Assembly (NCBI GenBank): GCA_937921595.1
Contig: CAKZTD010000423.1
Location: 1 to 35,749 of the forward strand
DNA: 35,749 nt
Direction: 5' to 3'
Source: an uncultured Saprospiraceae bacterium
GTDB taxonomy: Bacteria > Bacteroidota > Bacteroidia > Chitinophagales > Saprospiraceae
Part shown: one piece after another, positions 1 to 8,176 of the stretch
Layout of the letters: each line of letters opens with the position of its first letter
Numbering within the stretch: the stretch's first letter is position 1
The notes under the pieces: generated by a model
Database searches by the model: none
Seen by the model: only the letters and a program-made list of their open reading frames with translations
Told to the model about the DNA's origin: nothing
Program-made: the position numbers and the translations under genes

Positions 1-645
1 ACTATCGAATTTTTAATTTCAAAAGGAGCAGACGTGAATTTTAATTCTTCAAATCAAGGAAACGCTTTGAATGCCGCTGCGAGAAATGGACATGATGAAG
101 CTATGGAAATATTAATGTCGAATGGTGCGGAAATTAATACGGAAAGTGATGGACATGGCTCAGCTTTGGTTGCTGCTGTTAGAAACGGAAATGTAGAAGT
201 TGTGACAAAATTAATTGAAAGAGGTGCAGATGTAAATGGGCAAACAAATGGCCAAGGTTCTGCATTGAATACGGCGGCGAGAAATGGAGATAATGAAATG
301 ATCGAACTCTTATTGTCTAAAGGTGCAGATGTGAATATGCAAAACGATGGTCAAGGTTCTGCTTTAAATGCTGCTGCTAGAAATGGGCGAAAAAATATTG
401 TAGAATTATTGCTTGCCAAAGGTGCGGATATTAATATTCAAAATGATGGTCAAGGATCGGCTTTGAATGCTGCTGCTAGAAACGGACATATTGAAGTTGT
501 AAAATTATTGGTTGCTAAAGGGGCGGAAATTAATGCAAGAACGGATGGTCAAGGTTCTGCTTTATATGCAGCGTTTAAAAATAATCATACGGAGATTGTA
601 AAATATTTGAAATCAAAAGGAGCGGATGATTATAAGGTGGAGTGA
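1..645 (+). CDS. Ankyrin-repeat protein, 5' end cut by window edge
   Basis: The reading frame is open from base 1, so the start lies outside the window; the GTG at 34 is an internal codon. At least six 33-residue ankyrin repeats follow one another, each with a core like GQGSALNAAARNG, then a helix such as IEVVKLLVAKGA and a D/E-[IV]-N turn. The last repeat is degenerate (YAAFKNNHTEIVKYLKSKG), as expected of a C-terminal cap, and the protein ends in DDYKVE. Ankyrin repeats are protein-binding scaffolds; no catalytic domain is visible in the part seen, and the missing N-terminus would decide localisation. The canonical TPLH of ankyrin helices is replaced throughout by SALN-AA, giving an unusually uniform array. 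It converges on the SRPBCC gene at 1140-700. The family call is secure; function is unknown. Confidence 0.9.
   Translation, partial: TIEFLISKGADVNFNSSNQGNALNAAARNGHDEAMEILMSNGAEINTESDGHGSALVAAVRNGNVEVVTKLIERGADVNGQTNGQGSALNTAARNGDNEMIELLLSKGADVNMQNDGQGSALNAAARNGRKNIVELLLAKGADINIQNDGQGSALNAAARNGHIEVVKLLVAKGAEINARTDGQGSALYAAFKNNHTEIVKYLKSKGADDYKVE
52..645 (+). repeat. Six 99-bp tandem repeats (in-frame ankyrin units)
   Basis: Units begin at 52, 151, 250, 349, 448 and 547, exactly 99 bp apart, and six units end exactly at the stop codon. The core of each unit (for example GGTTCTGCTTTAAATGCTGC at 355) is closely similar in the middle copies, including at many third-codon positions. This suggests recent in-frame expansion or gene conversion rather than purely protein-level conservation. 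Confidence 0.85.
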
Positions 646-699
646 TTTTTTTTGACGATATATTTAATAGCTTGCAAGTAAATTCATTTGCCTACCTAT

Positions 700-1140
700 T
701 TATTGCCGCTCCGCGAATTCCTTAAATTGTCGAAGCCATTTTTCTGCAGGTTTGCTGAACATACTTGGGAAAAGGATTGACATTAACTTAGGCATGACCC
801 AATTGATTCGAGTATATTCATATTCGTAATGATACCTTGTTTTATTTTCTGATAATTCTTCAAATCGACATTTCATGGTATTGTCCATATGTATGTGATA
901 AAAACTAGCTTCGAAAACATCTGGAAGTGAGTTATTGGTGATGGTTTCGACTAGCTCCATTTCACCTTTCCCATGTTGATAGTACATATTAGAAACGGCA
1001 CCATTCTGCCCTTCGTTTCCGCTGACAAATTCTTTTCTGATAAAACCGTCTTGGTATTCTTTTAAGTTGTTGGGATTAGCAAAAAGTTTTACAACGATGT
1101 CTCGTGATTGGTCGATATCGATGAAGCCTTGATGTTTCAT
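700..1140 (-). CDS. SRPBCC/START-like family protein
   Basis: This 146-aa protein has the pattern of small SRPBCC (Bet v 1/polyketide cyclase-like) proteins. There is an N-terminal strand and helix (QSRDIVVKLFANPNNLKEYQDGF), then a run of antiparallel strands (GEMELVETITNNSLPDVFEASFY, TMKCRFEEL, KTRYHYEYEYTRI), and a long C-terminal helix (SKPAEKWLRQFKEFAER). Members bind hydrophobic ligands in a cavity; no ligand can be read from the sequence. There is no signal peptide, so it is cytoplasmic. It is the last gene of the minus-strand run starting at 3997, 35 bp after the preceding gene, and converges on the ankyrin gene. No strong intrinsic terminator was seen in the 54-bp gap. The family assignment is by fold pattern. 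Confidence 0.75.
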   Translation of the reverse strand: MKHQGFIDIDQSRDIVVKLFANPNNLKEYQDGFIRKEFVSGNEGQNGAVSNMYYQHGKGEMELVETITNNSLPDVFEASFYHIHMDNTMKCRFEELSENKTRYHYEYEYTRINWVMPKLMSILFPSMFSKPAEKWLRQFKEFAERQ

Positions 1141-1175
1141 TAGGTCTTTTTTTTAAGCGAAAAAATAAATGTCTA

Positions 1176-1706
1176 TTAAAAAACTTTTTTGTATTTGATC
1201 AGTTCTTCTTGATGTTTTATGAAATTTTGCTTCTTGCCGAGGATATTAAATTTAATATGAGCGGAACTACTGAGCCCACCGATGAGTGCCCCTGTAAGTC
1301 CAAATAAGGTAGCAAGGGAGAATGCTTTTTGCTCTTTGGTAAAACTCAGAATCCCTTCATCATCATCTCCTGCAGCAAGTCCTATTATGGTTCCTAATCC
1401 TACACCTACAGAAAGTCCAATGATCAAAGACTTTTCTTCTTTTCTCTTCTTTGTGATTTGTATTCTTTTAATGTTTTCAGCAGGGATGGTGTATTTTTTA
1501 GAAGTTTTAGGTTTCATGATGGTTATGGAATCCTCACTAATGTCACTTATGATTCCTTTCGTAGAAGTGTTTCTATCCATTTGGAAAACCCTGATGTCGT
1601 ATTCAACGCCTTCTTTTGGATGCTCATCGTTTTGCGCAATTGAAGTTTGACTCCAAGATAAAAGTAAGATAAAAATAATCGATAGTTGTTGAATATTTAG
1701 TTTCAT
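1176..1706 (-). CDS. Secreted protein with glycine-rich membrane segment, unknown function
   Basis: This 176-aa protein has a signal peptide (residues 1-24, cleavage likely after TSIAQ). A small beta-rich domain follows at about 35-85 (KGIISDISEDSITIM... KKYTIPAENIKRIQITKK), a pattern seen in many uncharacterised Bacteroidota envelope proteins. Next come two glycine-rich hydrophobic stretches, at 94-112 (SLIIGLSVGVGLGTIIGLAAG, then an acidic DDDEG) and 130-146 (LATLFGLTGALIGGL). The latter resemble glycine-zipper hairpins that insert in or against a membrane. It lies 22 bp downstream of the S4-domain gene in the same run. No named family is recognised. The + strand frame opposite it (1282-1650) has no independent support. 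Confidence 0.75.
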   Translation of the reverse strand: MKLNIQQLSIIFILLLSWSQTSIAQNDEHPKEGVEYDIRVFQMDRNTSTKGIISDISEDSITIMKPKTSKKYTIPAENIKRIQITKKRKEEKSLIIGLSVGVGLGTIIGLAAGDDDEGILSFTKEQKAFSLATLFGLTGALIGGLSSSAHIKFNILGKKQNFIKHQEELIKYKKVF

Positions 1707-1728
1707 GAGCTTTATTTTGATGGTCTAA

Positions 1729-1950
1729 CTAGGCTGTTATTTCAATGGTATATTCTTCCACTTCAATAATATCTCCTGGTCTGAGTTTGTTTCTTTTTCG
1801 GAATTCTTGTTCTCCGTTTACTTTTACTAGTCCTTCTTCGACCATCATTTTTGCATGACCACCGGTTTGTGCAATCTGTTTGAGTTTTAGTAATTTGATG
1901 AGTTCTATAAATTCATCATCTGGGCGTAATGTGAAAGTTGATTTTTGCAT
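1729..1950 (-). CDS. S4-domain RNA-binding protein (YbcJ-like)
   Basis: This 73-aa stand-alone S4 domain carries the family signature: a helix ending in KLLKLKQIAQTGGHAKMMVEEGLVKVNGE, then a basic RKRNKLRPGDIIEVEEY strand. YbcJ-family proteins are small RNA-binding proteins whose substrate is poorly defined; a role in ribosome or RNA metabolism is inferred from the domain. The ATG overlaps the stop of the preceding 65-aa gene by one base (TAATG arrangement on the minus strand), so translation is probably coupled. The length matches the family. Confidence 0.9.
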   Translation of the reverse strand: MQKSTFTLRPDDEFIELIKLLKLKQIAQTGGHAKMMVEEGLVKVNGEQEFRKRNKLRPGDIIEVEEYTIEITA

Positions 1951-2147
1951 TATCTGTTTTTAGTATTAATTTTTTTTAATCTCTGTTTCTGCATCAAATA
2001 TACTGCTAAAAGTCCGATTATCATTAAAGGATAGAGGAAGCAAAAAATAAAAAAATTTACTTCGTAATAAGAAAGATCGAATAGGTTTGCAAGATTTATG
2101 ATTAAATCGGTGCAATAGACATATAGTTTAGTGATTAGATCTTGCAT
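1950..2147 (-). CDS. Small single-TM membrane protein
   Basis: This 65-aa protein has a single hydrophobic segment at residues 33-52 (FFIFCFLYPLMIIGLLAVYL) and a basic tail (KQRLKKINTKNR), which predicts a cytoplasmic C-terminus; the N-terminal 30 residues are amphipathic. Its start lies inside the 3' end of the upstream gene (20-bp overlap), and its stop overlaps the next start by one base. The gene is too tightly embedded to be a chance frame. I recognise no family. Its position directly after the C-x3-C-H membrane protein suggests the two work together (inference). Confidence 0.7.
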   Translation of the reverse strand: MQDLITKLYVYCTDLIINLANLFDLSYYEVNFFIFCFLYPLMIIGLLAVYLMQKQRLKKINTKNR

Positions 2148-2535
2148 TTTTGATTGCTTTTATTTGGGTTTGGATATTGATGGATTTGATGAGTAAAATG
2201 AACATGATTAAGGGGAAGAGGATAACGAGGATAAGAATATTGGCTAGTCCGTAATTTCCGGTAGAATGAAAGGATTGGATGATTCCAAAATAAATTGGGT
2301 CAGTATAATTGAAATATCCTTGGAGGAATTTTACATGATTTTGTTTGCAATAACGAGTGTCTTGGTGGCAATACCAGGAGCAAGTTGAAATAGATTTTGT
2401 GCCGGGATTCATGGCAATCACTCCCTTTTGGTGGTGTCCTTTTTTGGAAAGACTTGGCCTAATGGATTCATTGATGATCATCATCAGGAGGAAGGGGAGG
2501 AGTAGGATGAAAGTGTTTCTGATCAGTTTTTTCAT
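2128..2535 (-). CDS. Two-TM protein with periplasmic C-x3-C-H-x5-C-x3-H cluster
   Basis: This 135-aa protein has a TM segment at about 6-21, an extracytoplasmic loop, and a second TM at about 96-116, followed by a basic cytoplasmic tail. The loop holds an unusual cluster: C52-x3-C56-H57-x5-C63-x3-H67, then FNYTDPIYFGIIQSFHSTGNYGLAN leading into the second TM. Three Cys and two His so close together could bind a metal, form a disulphide, or hold a cofactor. C-x3-C-H resembles a variant c-type haem site, but nothing else supports haem. The start is 7 bp after the stop of the 484-aa gene, and the end overlaps the next gene by 20 bp. I cannot name the family, although a conserved motif is strongly suggested. 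Confidence 0.75.
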   Translation of the reverse strand: MKKLIRNTFILLLPFLLMMIINESIRPSLSKKGHHQKGVIAMNPGTKSISTCSWYCHQDTRYCKQNHVKFLQGYFNYTDPIYFGIIQSFHSTGNYGLANILILVILFPLIMFILLIKSINIQTQIKAIKNARSNH

Positions 2536-2542
2536 ACTTTTT

Positions 2543-3997
2543 TTATTTCCAAAATTCCCACCATTTTTTATCTGGTCGGTTCAGGTTGTTTTTGTTCGTT
2601 GGTTTTTCGAGGATTTGTTTTTCTGGTTTTATTACGACCTTTTCTATTTTTTTAGTAAATGATTCTTCAATCTTTGAAATGATGGCTAGGTGTTTTTTGA
2701 TTTTCTCTTTGGTTTTGGGACCGAAATAATTATCGATTGGATCAAAGGAATGTAAGAAGTTTAAGAGTTTGTTGTGAAGTAGAAGTTTACTATTGGTTTT
2801 ATGTTCGAAAAATATTCTGGCTAATAAAATATTGACATCATCGTATCCTTGAATCCAGCCTTTATTCTCAGAATGATTTTTTAAATTTTCAAATACTGTA
2901 AGAAAATAATCGTCATTGTTTATAAAGGTTTCTTCTGTTGAACCAAAGAGTAATTCCTTAGGGATTTTATTTTTTAAATCAATAGAATCTTTGAATTGGT
3001 TAAAATCATATTGACTGACTATTCGTTCGTTTAATACTGAAGAATCTAGTAGGAATTCATGTGCATTTTTTTGAAAAATCGTTAATCCTAATTCTTCTTT
3101 ATAAAAATATAAATCCTTAAAAATGTCAATATTCTCTTTTGGATTTAAATAAATGATTAGCCTGGAATTAGTCCCTGAAGGTGGTTGGAAATTGGTGCTG
3201 TTGTGAATGGTTAAGGTATGATGATTTAGGTTTAAAGTATAAATACTCTTTCTGCTGACCTGAGGGAAATCGTCTTTTGTTTTTACTTTTTTTAATTGCT
3301 CAAAATTGGATTCGATGATTTGGTTGATAGAATCGTGGATTTGTTTTACCTCGATTTTTGCCTCATTTGCTTTGGAAATATCAAGATCAGAGATTTCTTC
3401 GCTGGTGTATTGGTTGCAAATTATTTGATCTAGTTTTGAATCGAAATCGGAAATCCCAAAATGTTTTTCAATATATTTATAAGCAATGTCCAAATCATAC
3501 AATCCCCATAAATAATCATATGATTTTTTTACATCCTTTTCATTTTTATACTGCTCCAATTCCAAATCTAAAAGTTCTCCAAAATCTAAAATATCACCAG
3601 AAACTTTTTCATGTTTTCCATCTTGTACGACTTTTAATCTTCGGACCTTTTGACCTTCAAAAATAATGAAGCCATTAAGCATAGAGGTAGAATTTGAAAA
3701 AAATACTAGCTTCCGACCTTCCGGGAAGAGATCGAAAACTCCAGATTTTAAAGTAGAAAAGCCTCCGACAAAATCACTAGGAATATAATCAGAGCAAAGG
3801 AGTGTATGATTTTCTAAAGTACTAACGAATACCTCATCGCGAGCATTGAGGGCGGTATGATAATGGACATTAGCCTTGCCGATTCGATGCTGATCTTGGG
3901 CTCTAAGTTTTTTTCCTAGATTTAGATTTTTCAATAGTTCAGCATCTCGATCAAATTTTTTCCCTTCGATGAGTATGGTGGAAGCTATGGTAGCCAT
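2543..3997 (-). CDS. Uncharacterised 484-aa cytoplasmic protein, first gene of the run
   Basis: No signal peptide or TM segment is seen. The N-terminal ~170 residues look like a beta-rich domain (HTLLCSDYIP... LVFFSNSTSMLNGFIIFEGQKVRRLKV... DILDFGELLDLELEQY). This pattern is reminiscent of small proteins with a 'GhhhFE-G-hhR...DhGEhL' motif, but I cannot assign a named domain. A helical middle and a second beta-containing region (LNLNHHTLTIHNSTNFQPPSG) follow. The C-terminus is a Lys-rich linker ending in KKWWEFWK, a short aromatic tail. It heads the run of six genes down to 700, with only 7 bp to the next gene. A 6-bp hairpin (GTTCAA/TTGAAC, 4048-4065) lies in its upstream region; no TAnnTTTG box was found there. 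Confidence 0.7.
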   Translation of the reverse strand: MATIASTILIEGKKFDRDAELLKNLNLGKKLRAQDQHRIGKANVHYHTALNARDEVFVSTLENHTLLCSDYIPSDFVGGFSTLKSGVFDLFPEGRKLVFFSNSTSMLNGFIIFEGQKVRRLKVVQDGKHEKVSGDILDFGELLDLELEQYKNEKDVKKSYDYLWGLYDLDIAYKYIEKHFGISDFDSKLDQIICNQYTSEEISDLDISKANEAKIEVKQIHDSINQIIESNFEQLKKVKTKDDFPQVSRKSIYTLNLNHHTLTIHNSTNFQPPSGTNSRLIIYLNPKENIDIFKDLYFYKEELGLTIFQKNAHEFLLDSSVLNERIVSQYDFNQFKDSIDLKNKIPKELLFGSTEETFINNDDYFLTVFENLKNHSENKGWIQGYDDVNILLARIFFEHKTNSKLLLHNKLLNFLHSFDPIDNYFGPKTKEKIKKHLAIISKIEESFTKKIEKVVIKPEKQILEKPTNKNNLNRPDKKWWEFWK

Positions 3998-4095
3998 GGT
4001 TTGATGTCTTTTTTATTTCGCCTTCATTCGATTATTTCGCTTGTTGTGTTCAATTTCAGTTGAACCTAAATGCGCTATTTAATTATTTTGTAGAT

Positions 4096-4117
4096 TCTTT
4101 TTTAGTTTAAAAAAAGA
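4096..4117 (-). terminator. Weak A/T hairpin after the BNR gene
   Basis: TCTTTTTT pairs with AAAAAAGA around a 6-nt loop, just downstream of the stop at 4135 on the minus strand. The stem is almost entirely A-T, so it is only a possible terminator. Confidence 0.25.
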
Positions 4118-4134
4118 TACCTCCGATTTGACAC

Positions 4135-7125
4135 CTAATCTGTCAAGTTTTCAAATTCTTTTAAAAGCTCCTCATAACGAGTGTAAGTATTTTGACCAGG
4201 TGCTTGATCTGCTCTGTTTAAAATGCTGTACAAGTATCCGATTTGTTGTATCAATTTCGGTTGAGTGTATCGACCTTTAGATTGTTGCAAAGTATCTTTT
4301 AGTTTTTTTAATGCGAGTATTTCATTAGAAGAAGTGTCTGATTGCTTAATGTCTTTTTCGACCTTGTTTGCTTTTTTCTTAGCCCTATTATATAGTACTA
4401 AAGTTTTCAAAGATAGAGCCTCTTGAGTTTTAATATCTTCTAGCGTAATTCCAGATTCAATAATTCGAGGATCAGCCATCAATTCAAAAGATTGCCTGTA
4501 TTCCTTGGTTCCATTTTGTAAGATGACGGTATATTTTCCAGGAGCTGCCATTGGGCCATTTTTATAAGCTCGTTTTTTATTCTTGTCCCACGGTCCGGTA
4601 TGTTTTAAATCCCAACGGAAACGATGAGTCCCTTTTTTATTTTTCAATTTAGTATTGACAGAATAAGTAATGACTTCCGAAGACATATCTCGTTTGGTTT
4701 TTTCCTTACTGGATAAACTTTTTGGCGAATAACTTCGAATGATTTTTCCCTCTTCATTTTCAATATGTAAAAAGAAATCTTGGTCAATATCTTCTGGTAA
4801 ATAATAATCAACACTTACCGAAGGAGCCGGATAATTGTGTTTGATTTCAGAACCAACTCCAGAAGGGTAGTAGCGATATCGATAAGTATCTTTTGGTTTA
4901 AAAAGATGAACGGTGTTTTGATCTATCGTTTTAAAATTTTGGCGAAGTGCACTGATGTTGTCTATGATTTGGAAACCTCTTCCCATTGTCGAGAGTACCA
5001 AATCATTGCGATGAATTTTGATATCTGTAATAGGTGTGATCGGTAAATTTTGTTGAAAGGATTCCCAGTTTTTACCATCATCAAAAGAAATAAACATCCC
5101 GTATTCTGTTCCGGCATACAATAAACCTTCTTGAATTGGATCTTCCCGAACTACTCGGACTGGATAATTATTTGGAATTCCATTATTGCCATTGCTTATT
5201 AGATCCCAGCTTTTTCCATAATTCATTGTTTTATAAATGTAAGGTTTCCAATCACCTAATTGATAACGTAATGTTGTAAAATAAGCTTTGGCAGGATCAT
5301 GAGGAGAAGGTTCAACGGAATCGACACGTCCGCCTTTAGCCATAGATTTCGGGCTTACTTTTTTCCAGTTTTTTCCACCATCCTGTGTTAAGTGAATTGG
5401 GCCATCATTGGCACCTACCCAGATAACACCAGCTTTGATTTTTGATTCTTGAATGGAATAAATGGTGCTATAAAATTCTTCTCCAGTGATATCATTGGTA
5501 ATTGGAGAACCAGATCTTACTTGTTTGTCTGCTTCGAAAGCGGTTAAATCAGGAGAAATAATTTCCCAGGTTTTTCCTTCATCTATCGTCTTGTGAACGA
5601 ATTGCGAACAATGGTAAATAACTTTCGAATCATGGGGCGATACATGAATCGGAGATACCCTTTGGAAACGGAATTTCAAATCTTTGGGATTGTGTCCATA
5701 CATGTTTCTAGCACCTACATCATAGCGTTGATCTTGCCCCGTTTTTTTATTATAAACACTAAATTTTCCTTTGCAATTAGAATAAACAATATCTGAATTT
5801 TTAGGATTCGGAACTGCCGGTCCTGTTTCACAACCTCCAGTATGTCGAATGTATCCGATCCCTCCAACTTCATTTTTATAGGGTGGCAAACTCGGAACAG
5901 AAACGGTGGAACTATTATCTTGTTGGCCAGCATAAAGCCAATATGGATGCTGGTTATCTACTTCAACTTGATAGAGTTCAGAGGTCGGTTGGTTCAATTG
6001 ACTGCTCCATGTCTTTCCGCCATTATGCGTTACGTTAGCACCTCCATCATTTGCTTGAACAAAGAGATCTGAATCATTTGGATTGATCCAAATATCGTGA
6101 TTGTCGCCATGAGGAGTGAGGATTCTTTTCCATTTTTCACCGCCGTTCGTTGATTTGAAAAATCGGGTTGAATTCACATAAACGGTTTCGGCATCGTTTG
6201 GATCGGCTTCGATGTTGCAATAATAAAACGGGCGATCAGTTAAGCGAAAAGTATCGGAAATATGCACAAAGTTTTCACCATGATCTTTGCTTCTATAAAG
6301 TCCCTGGTCAACCGCAGGAGCTTCGACTAATGCATAAACTGTTTTCGAATCAGCAGGCGAAACGGCCAGATCAATTTTACCCATTAATTGGGGTAAACCT
6401 TTTCCGACTTTTTTCCAGTTATCTCCACCATCGATTGATTTATAAATACCACTTTCTTTACCACCGCTGATGATGGTCCATGGTTTTCTTTCTGCTCGCC
6501 ATGCCGAGGCATAAATGATATTTGGATTGGTCGGCATAAATTCCAAATCAACGATACCTGTTGTATCAGAAATATGTAACACCTTCTCCCAGCTCACGCC
6601 TCCATCCTTTGTTCGAAAAACACCTCGTTCATTATTTGCTTGAAATGCCTGACCGATGGCCGCGACAAAAACGGTGTTGTGATCTTGTGGGTGTATTTCA
6701 ACGGCTCCAATTTGACCTACTTTTTCTAATCCGATATGTTTCCAGGTTTCTCCGGCATCGATGGATTTGTAAACACCTTTTCCGGCAATGACATTACTTC
6801 TCAGTCCATCTGAACCCGTTCCAACATAGACAATGTTTGGATCGTTTTGAGCTACTTGAATCGCTCCAATTGAAGGTGTGCTGAAAAATCCATCAGAAGA
6901 GTTTTTCCAGGAAACGCCATAATCTTCCGTTTTCCAAATTCCACCACCAGTGGCTCCCATATAAAAAGTATTCGGTTGATTATTTACTCCAGTGACGGCA
7001 GTTACTCGACCACCTCTCGTGGGACCAACATAGCGGTATTGAAATAGGTCAAGACTGGTTTGGGCAGAACTGACAAGGCTTATTAGAGAAAATAAGATAA
7101 AAGTTAGAGCAGTATAAAATTTCAT
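4135..7125 (-). CDS. Secreted BNR-repeat/VPS10 (sortilin-like) glycosyl-hydrolase-type protein
   Basis: This 996-aa exported protein (signal peptide 1-21, cleavage near SSAQ) is built as a large beta-propeller. About eleven BNR/Asp-box motifs of form S/T-x-D-x-G-x-x-W are visible, for example at 65-74 (KTEDYGVSWK), 120-129 (KSIDAGETWK) and 171-180 (RTKDGGVSWE), then KSIDGGDNWK, KSTNGGEKWK, TQDGGKNWKK and SFDDGKNWES. The last ~250 residues form a beta-sandwich-like part (YYLPEDIDQDFFLHIENEEGKI... KYTVILQNGTKEYRQSF) and a helical tail. The family is often auto-annotated as glycosyl hydrolase or sialidase, but Asp-boxes are structural and no catalytic residues can be assigned. There is no T9SS sorting domain at the C-terminus, so it is probably periplasmic or exported another way. 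It appears monocistronic, with a weak upstream -7-like element. Confidence 0.85.
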   Translation of the reverse strand: MKFYTALTFILFSLISLVSSAQTSLDLFQYRYVGPTRGGRVTAVTGVNNQPNTFYMGATGGGIWKTEDYGVSWKNSSDGFFSTPSIGAIQVAQNDPNIVYVGTGSDGLRSNVIAGKGVYKSIDAGETWKHIGLEKVGQIGAVEIHPQDHNTVFVAAIGQAFQANNERGVFRTKDGGVSWEKVLHISDTTGIVDLEFMPTNPNIIYASAWRAERKPWTIISGGKESGIYKSIDGGDNWKKVGKGLPQLMGKIDLAVSPADSKTVYALVEAPAVDQGLYRSKDHGENFVHISDTFRLTDRPFYYCNIEADPNDAETVYVNSTRFFKSTNGGEKWKRILTPHGDNHDIWINPNDSDLFVQANDGGANVTHNGGKTWSSQLNQPTSELYQVEVDNQHPYWLYAGQQDNSSTVSVPSLPPYKNEVGGIGYIRHTGGCETGPAVPNPKNSDIVYSNCKGKFSVYNKKTGQDQRYDVGARNMYGHNPKDLKFRFQRVSPIHVSPHDSKVIYHCSQFVHKTIDEGKTWEIISPDLTAFEADKQVRSGSPITNDITGEEFYSTIYSIQESKIKAGVIWVGANDGPIHLTQDGGKNWKKVSPKSMAKGGRVDSVEPSPHDPAKAYFTTLRYQLGDWKPYIYKTMNYGKSWDLISNGNNGIPNNYPVRVVREDPIQEGLLYAGTEYGMFISFDDGKNWESFQQNLPITPITDIKIHRNDLVLSTMGRGFQIIDNISALRQNFKTIDQNTVHLFKPKDTYRYRYYPSGVGSEIKHNYPAPSVSVDYYLPEDIDQDFFLHIENEEGKIIRSYSPKSLSSKEKTKRDMSSEVITYSVNTKLKNKKGTHRFRWDLKHTGPWDKNKKRAYKNGPMAAPGKYTVILQNGTKEYRQSFELMADPRIIESGITLEDIKTQEALSLKTLVLYNRAKKKANKVEKDIKQSDTSSNEILALKKLKDTLQQSKGRYTQPKLIQQIGYLYSILNRADQAPGQNTYTRYEELLKEFENLTD

Positions 7126-7138
7126 TGTTCTTTTTTTC

Positions 7139-7167
7139 TAAATATAAAGAAAAATTTTATTGACAAA
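7139..7167 (-). promoter_or_regulatory. Possible Bacteroidota promoter for the BNR gene
   Basis: On the minus strand TATATTTA (7146-7139) matches TAnnTTTG at seven of eight positions (5 of 6 informative), and TTTG lies 17 nt further upstream (7167-7164). The spacer is shorter than the usual 19-21 nt, so this is weak. Confidence 0.3.
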
Positions 7168-7257
7168 GTCTTTTTGAGAAAGAGCGTGATTTTATTTGGA
7201 GGTAAGCTAAGCTCTAGGTTTCCTAATTTTTTTGTTATTAACCTTGTTCTTTACTTT

Positions 7258-8100
7258 CTATCTCCTTCCTTTTTTAGGTTCTTTGATCGTATACCTCACA
7301 CCTAAACTAAATGCGACACCAAACTCTGGAAAATCGAATATTCGAGTCCCTGCTTGATCATCTATTGGTAGAGCAGGATTTTGCTGCGTAACGGTAGCAG
7401 CTTCTCCGAGTAACATACTGGTGATGAGTTTAAAATCTAAGGAAACATTCTTCGAAAGCTTAGCATTCAGCATGGGGATGAAAGCGACATCAAAGGCAAA
7501 AACTTTTGCTTCTATTGGAAAGTCGCCACTTGTACTGGGTAGTCTTTTATAAACATAATAGGAGGGAGCTATGGCACCACTTAAACCGAATTTCACTTTG
7601 GCACTTTTTCTAGTTGTTAGATATTTACCCAATTCATATCGAAAGCCAATGGCAAATGCTTTCTGCTCATATCCGATAACAGGTTCTCTGACTATTTGAC
7701 TTGAATCCATAAAATTATAGAAAATCTCATAATAAGATTTTGAATAAGACAATTTAGTTAAGGATATTTCATGCAATAAATTGTCTTCATTAAGTATCTG
7801 GACACTCATTCCAAATCCTAAGGATGGAAAGGGAACATTAAAATTGTTTTCCCTTTTAACATCCTGATCAACACCTTGGATCAATACGAAAGTTCCTGTA
7901 GTGCTGGTTGAAAAGTCGAGAATATAATCGTCAGGTCGCTGAAGAAAAAGTGGACTCGAAAAGGTAAAAGGAATGTCGTTTGGGAAAAAGTTTATAGTTG
8001 TAGAAATCGAAATGGTATTGCCCTGTGATTTTTTGCTTTGTGAAAAACATAGTAAGGGAAAAATTAAGAAGAAGAAGTAGAGTGTTGTTGTTTTTTTCAT
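7258..8100 (-). CDS. Outer-membrane beta-barrel-like protein
   Basis: This 280-aa protein has a signal peptide (1-20, LLCFSQ) followed by alternating amphipathic strands: GFGMSVQILNEDNLLHEISLTKLSYS, AIGFRYELGKYL, AKVKFGLSGAIAPSYYVY, AFDVAFIPMLNAKLSKNVSLDFKLI, and a final FGVAFSLGVRYTIKEPKKG. This is typical of small Bacteroidota outer-membrane porin-like or OprF/W-type barrels. The last strand is followed by a basic KKGRR tail instead of ending on an aromatic residue, which is mildly atypical. It lies 76 bp downstream of the GIY-YIG gene. No specific transport function can be read. Confidence 0.65.
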   Translation of the reverse strand: MKKTTTLYFFFLIFPLLCFSQSKKSQGNTISISTTINFFPNDIPFTFSSPLFLQRPDDYILDFSTSTTGTFVLIQGVDQDVKRENNFNVPFPSLGFGMSVQILNEDNLLHEISLTKLSYSKSYYEIFYNFMDSSQIVREPVIGYEQKAFAIGFRYELGKYLTTRKSAKVKFGLSGAIAPSYYVYKRLPSTSGDFPIEAKVFAFDVAFIPMLNAKLSKNVSLDFKLITSMLLGEAATVTQQNPALPIDDQAGTRIFDFPEFGVAFSLGVRYTIKEPKKGRR

Positions 8101-8176
8101 TGCTATTTTTTGTTTTAGTTTCTTTATTTGAGTGTTGTGGAATTGAATAAATTAGATTTAGTTTAATAGTAAAGAA

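Noticed and set aside
52-645. CRISPR-like regular spacing at the left end
   Set aside because: The 99-bp period is in frame and encodes ankyrin repeats; there are no spacers or cas genes.
1282-1650. 122-codon frame on the + strand
   Set aside because: It lies opposite the glycine-rich secreted protein, has no family resemblance and no promoter; a shadow of the real gene.
2365-2385. C-x3-C-H as a c-type haem site
   Set aside because: A haem motif is possible in form, but the nearby third Cys and second His and the lack of other cytochrome features make metal binding or a disulphide at least as likely.
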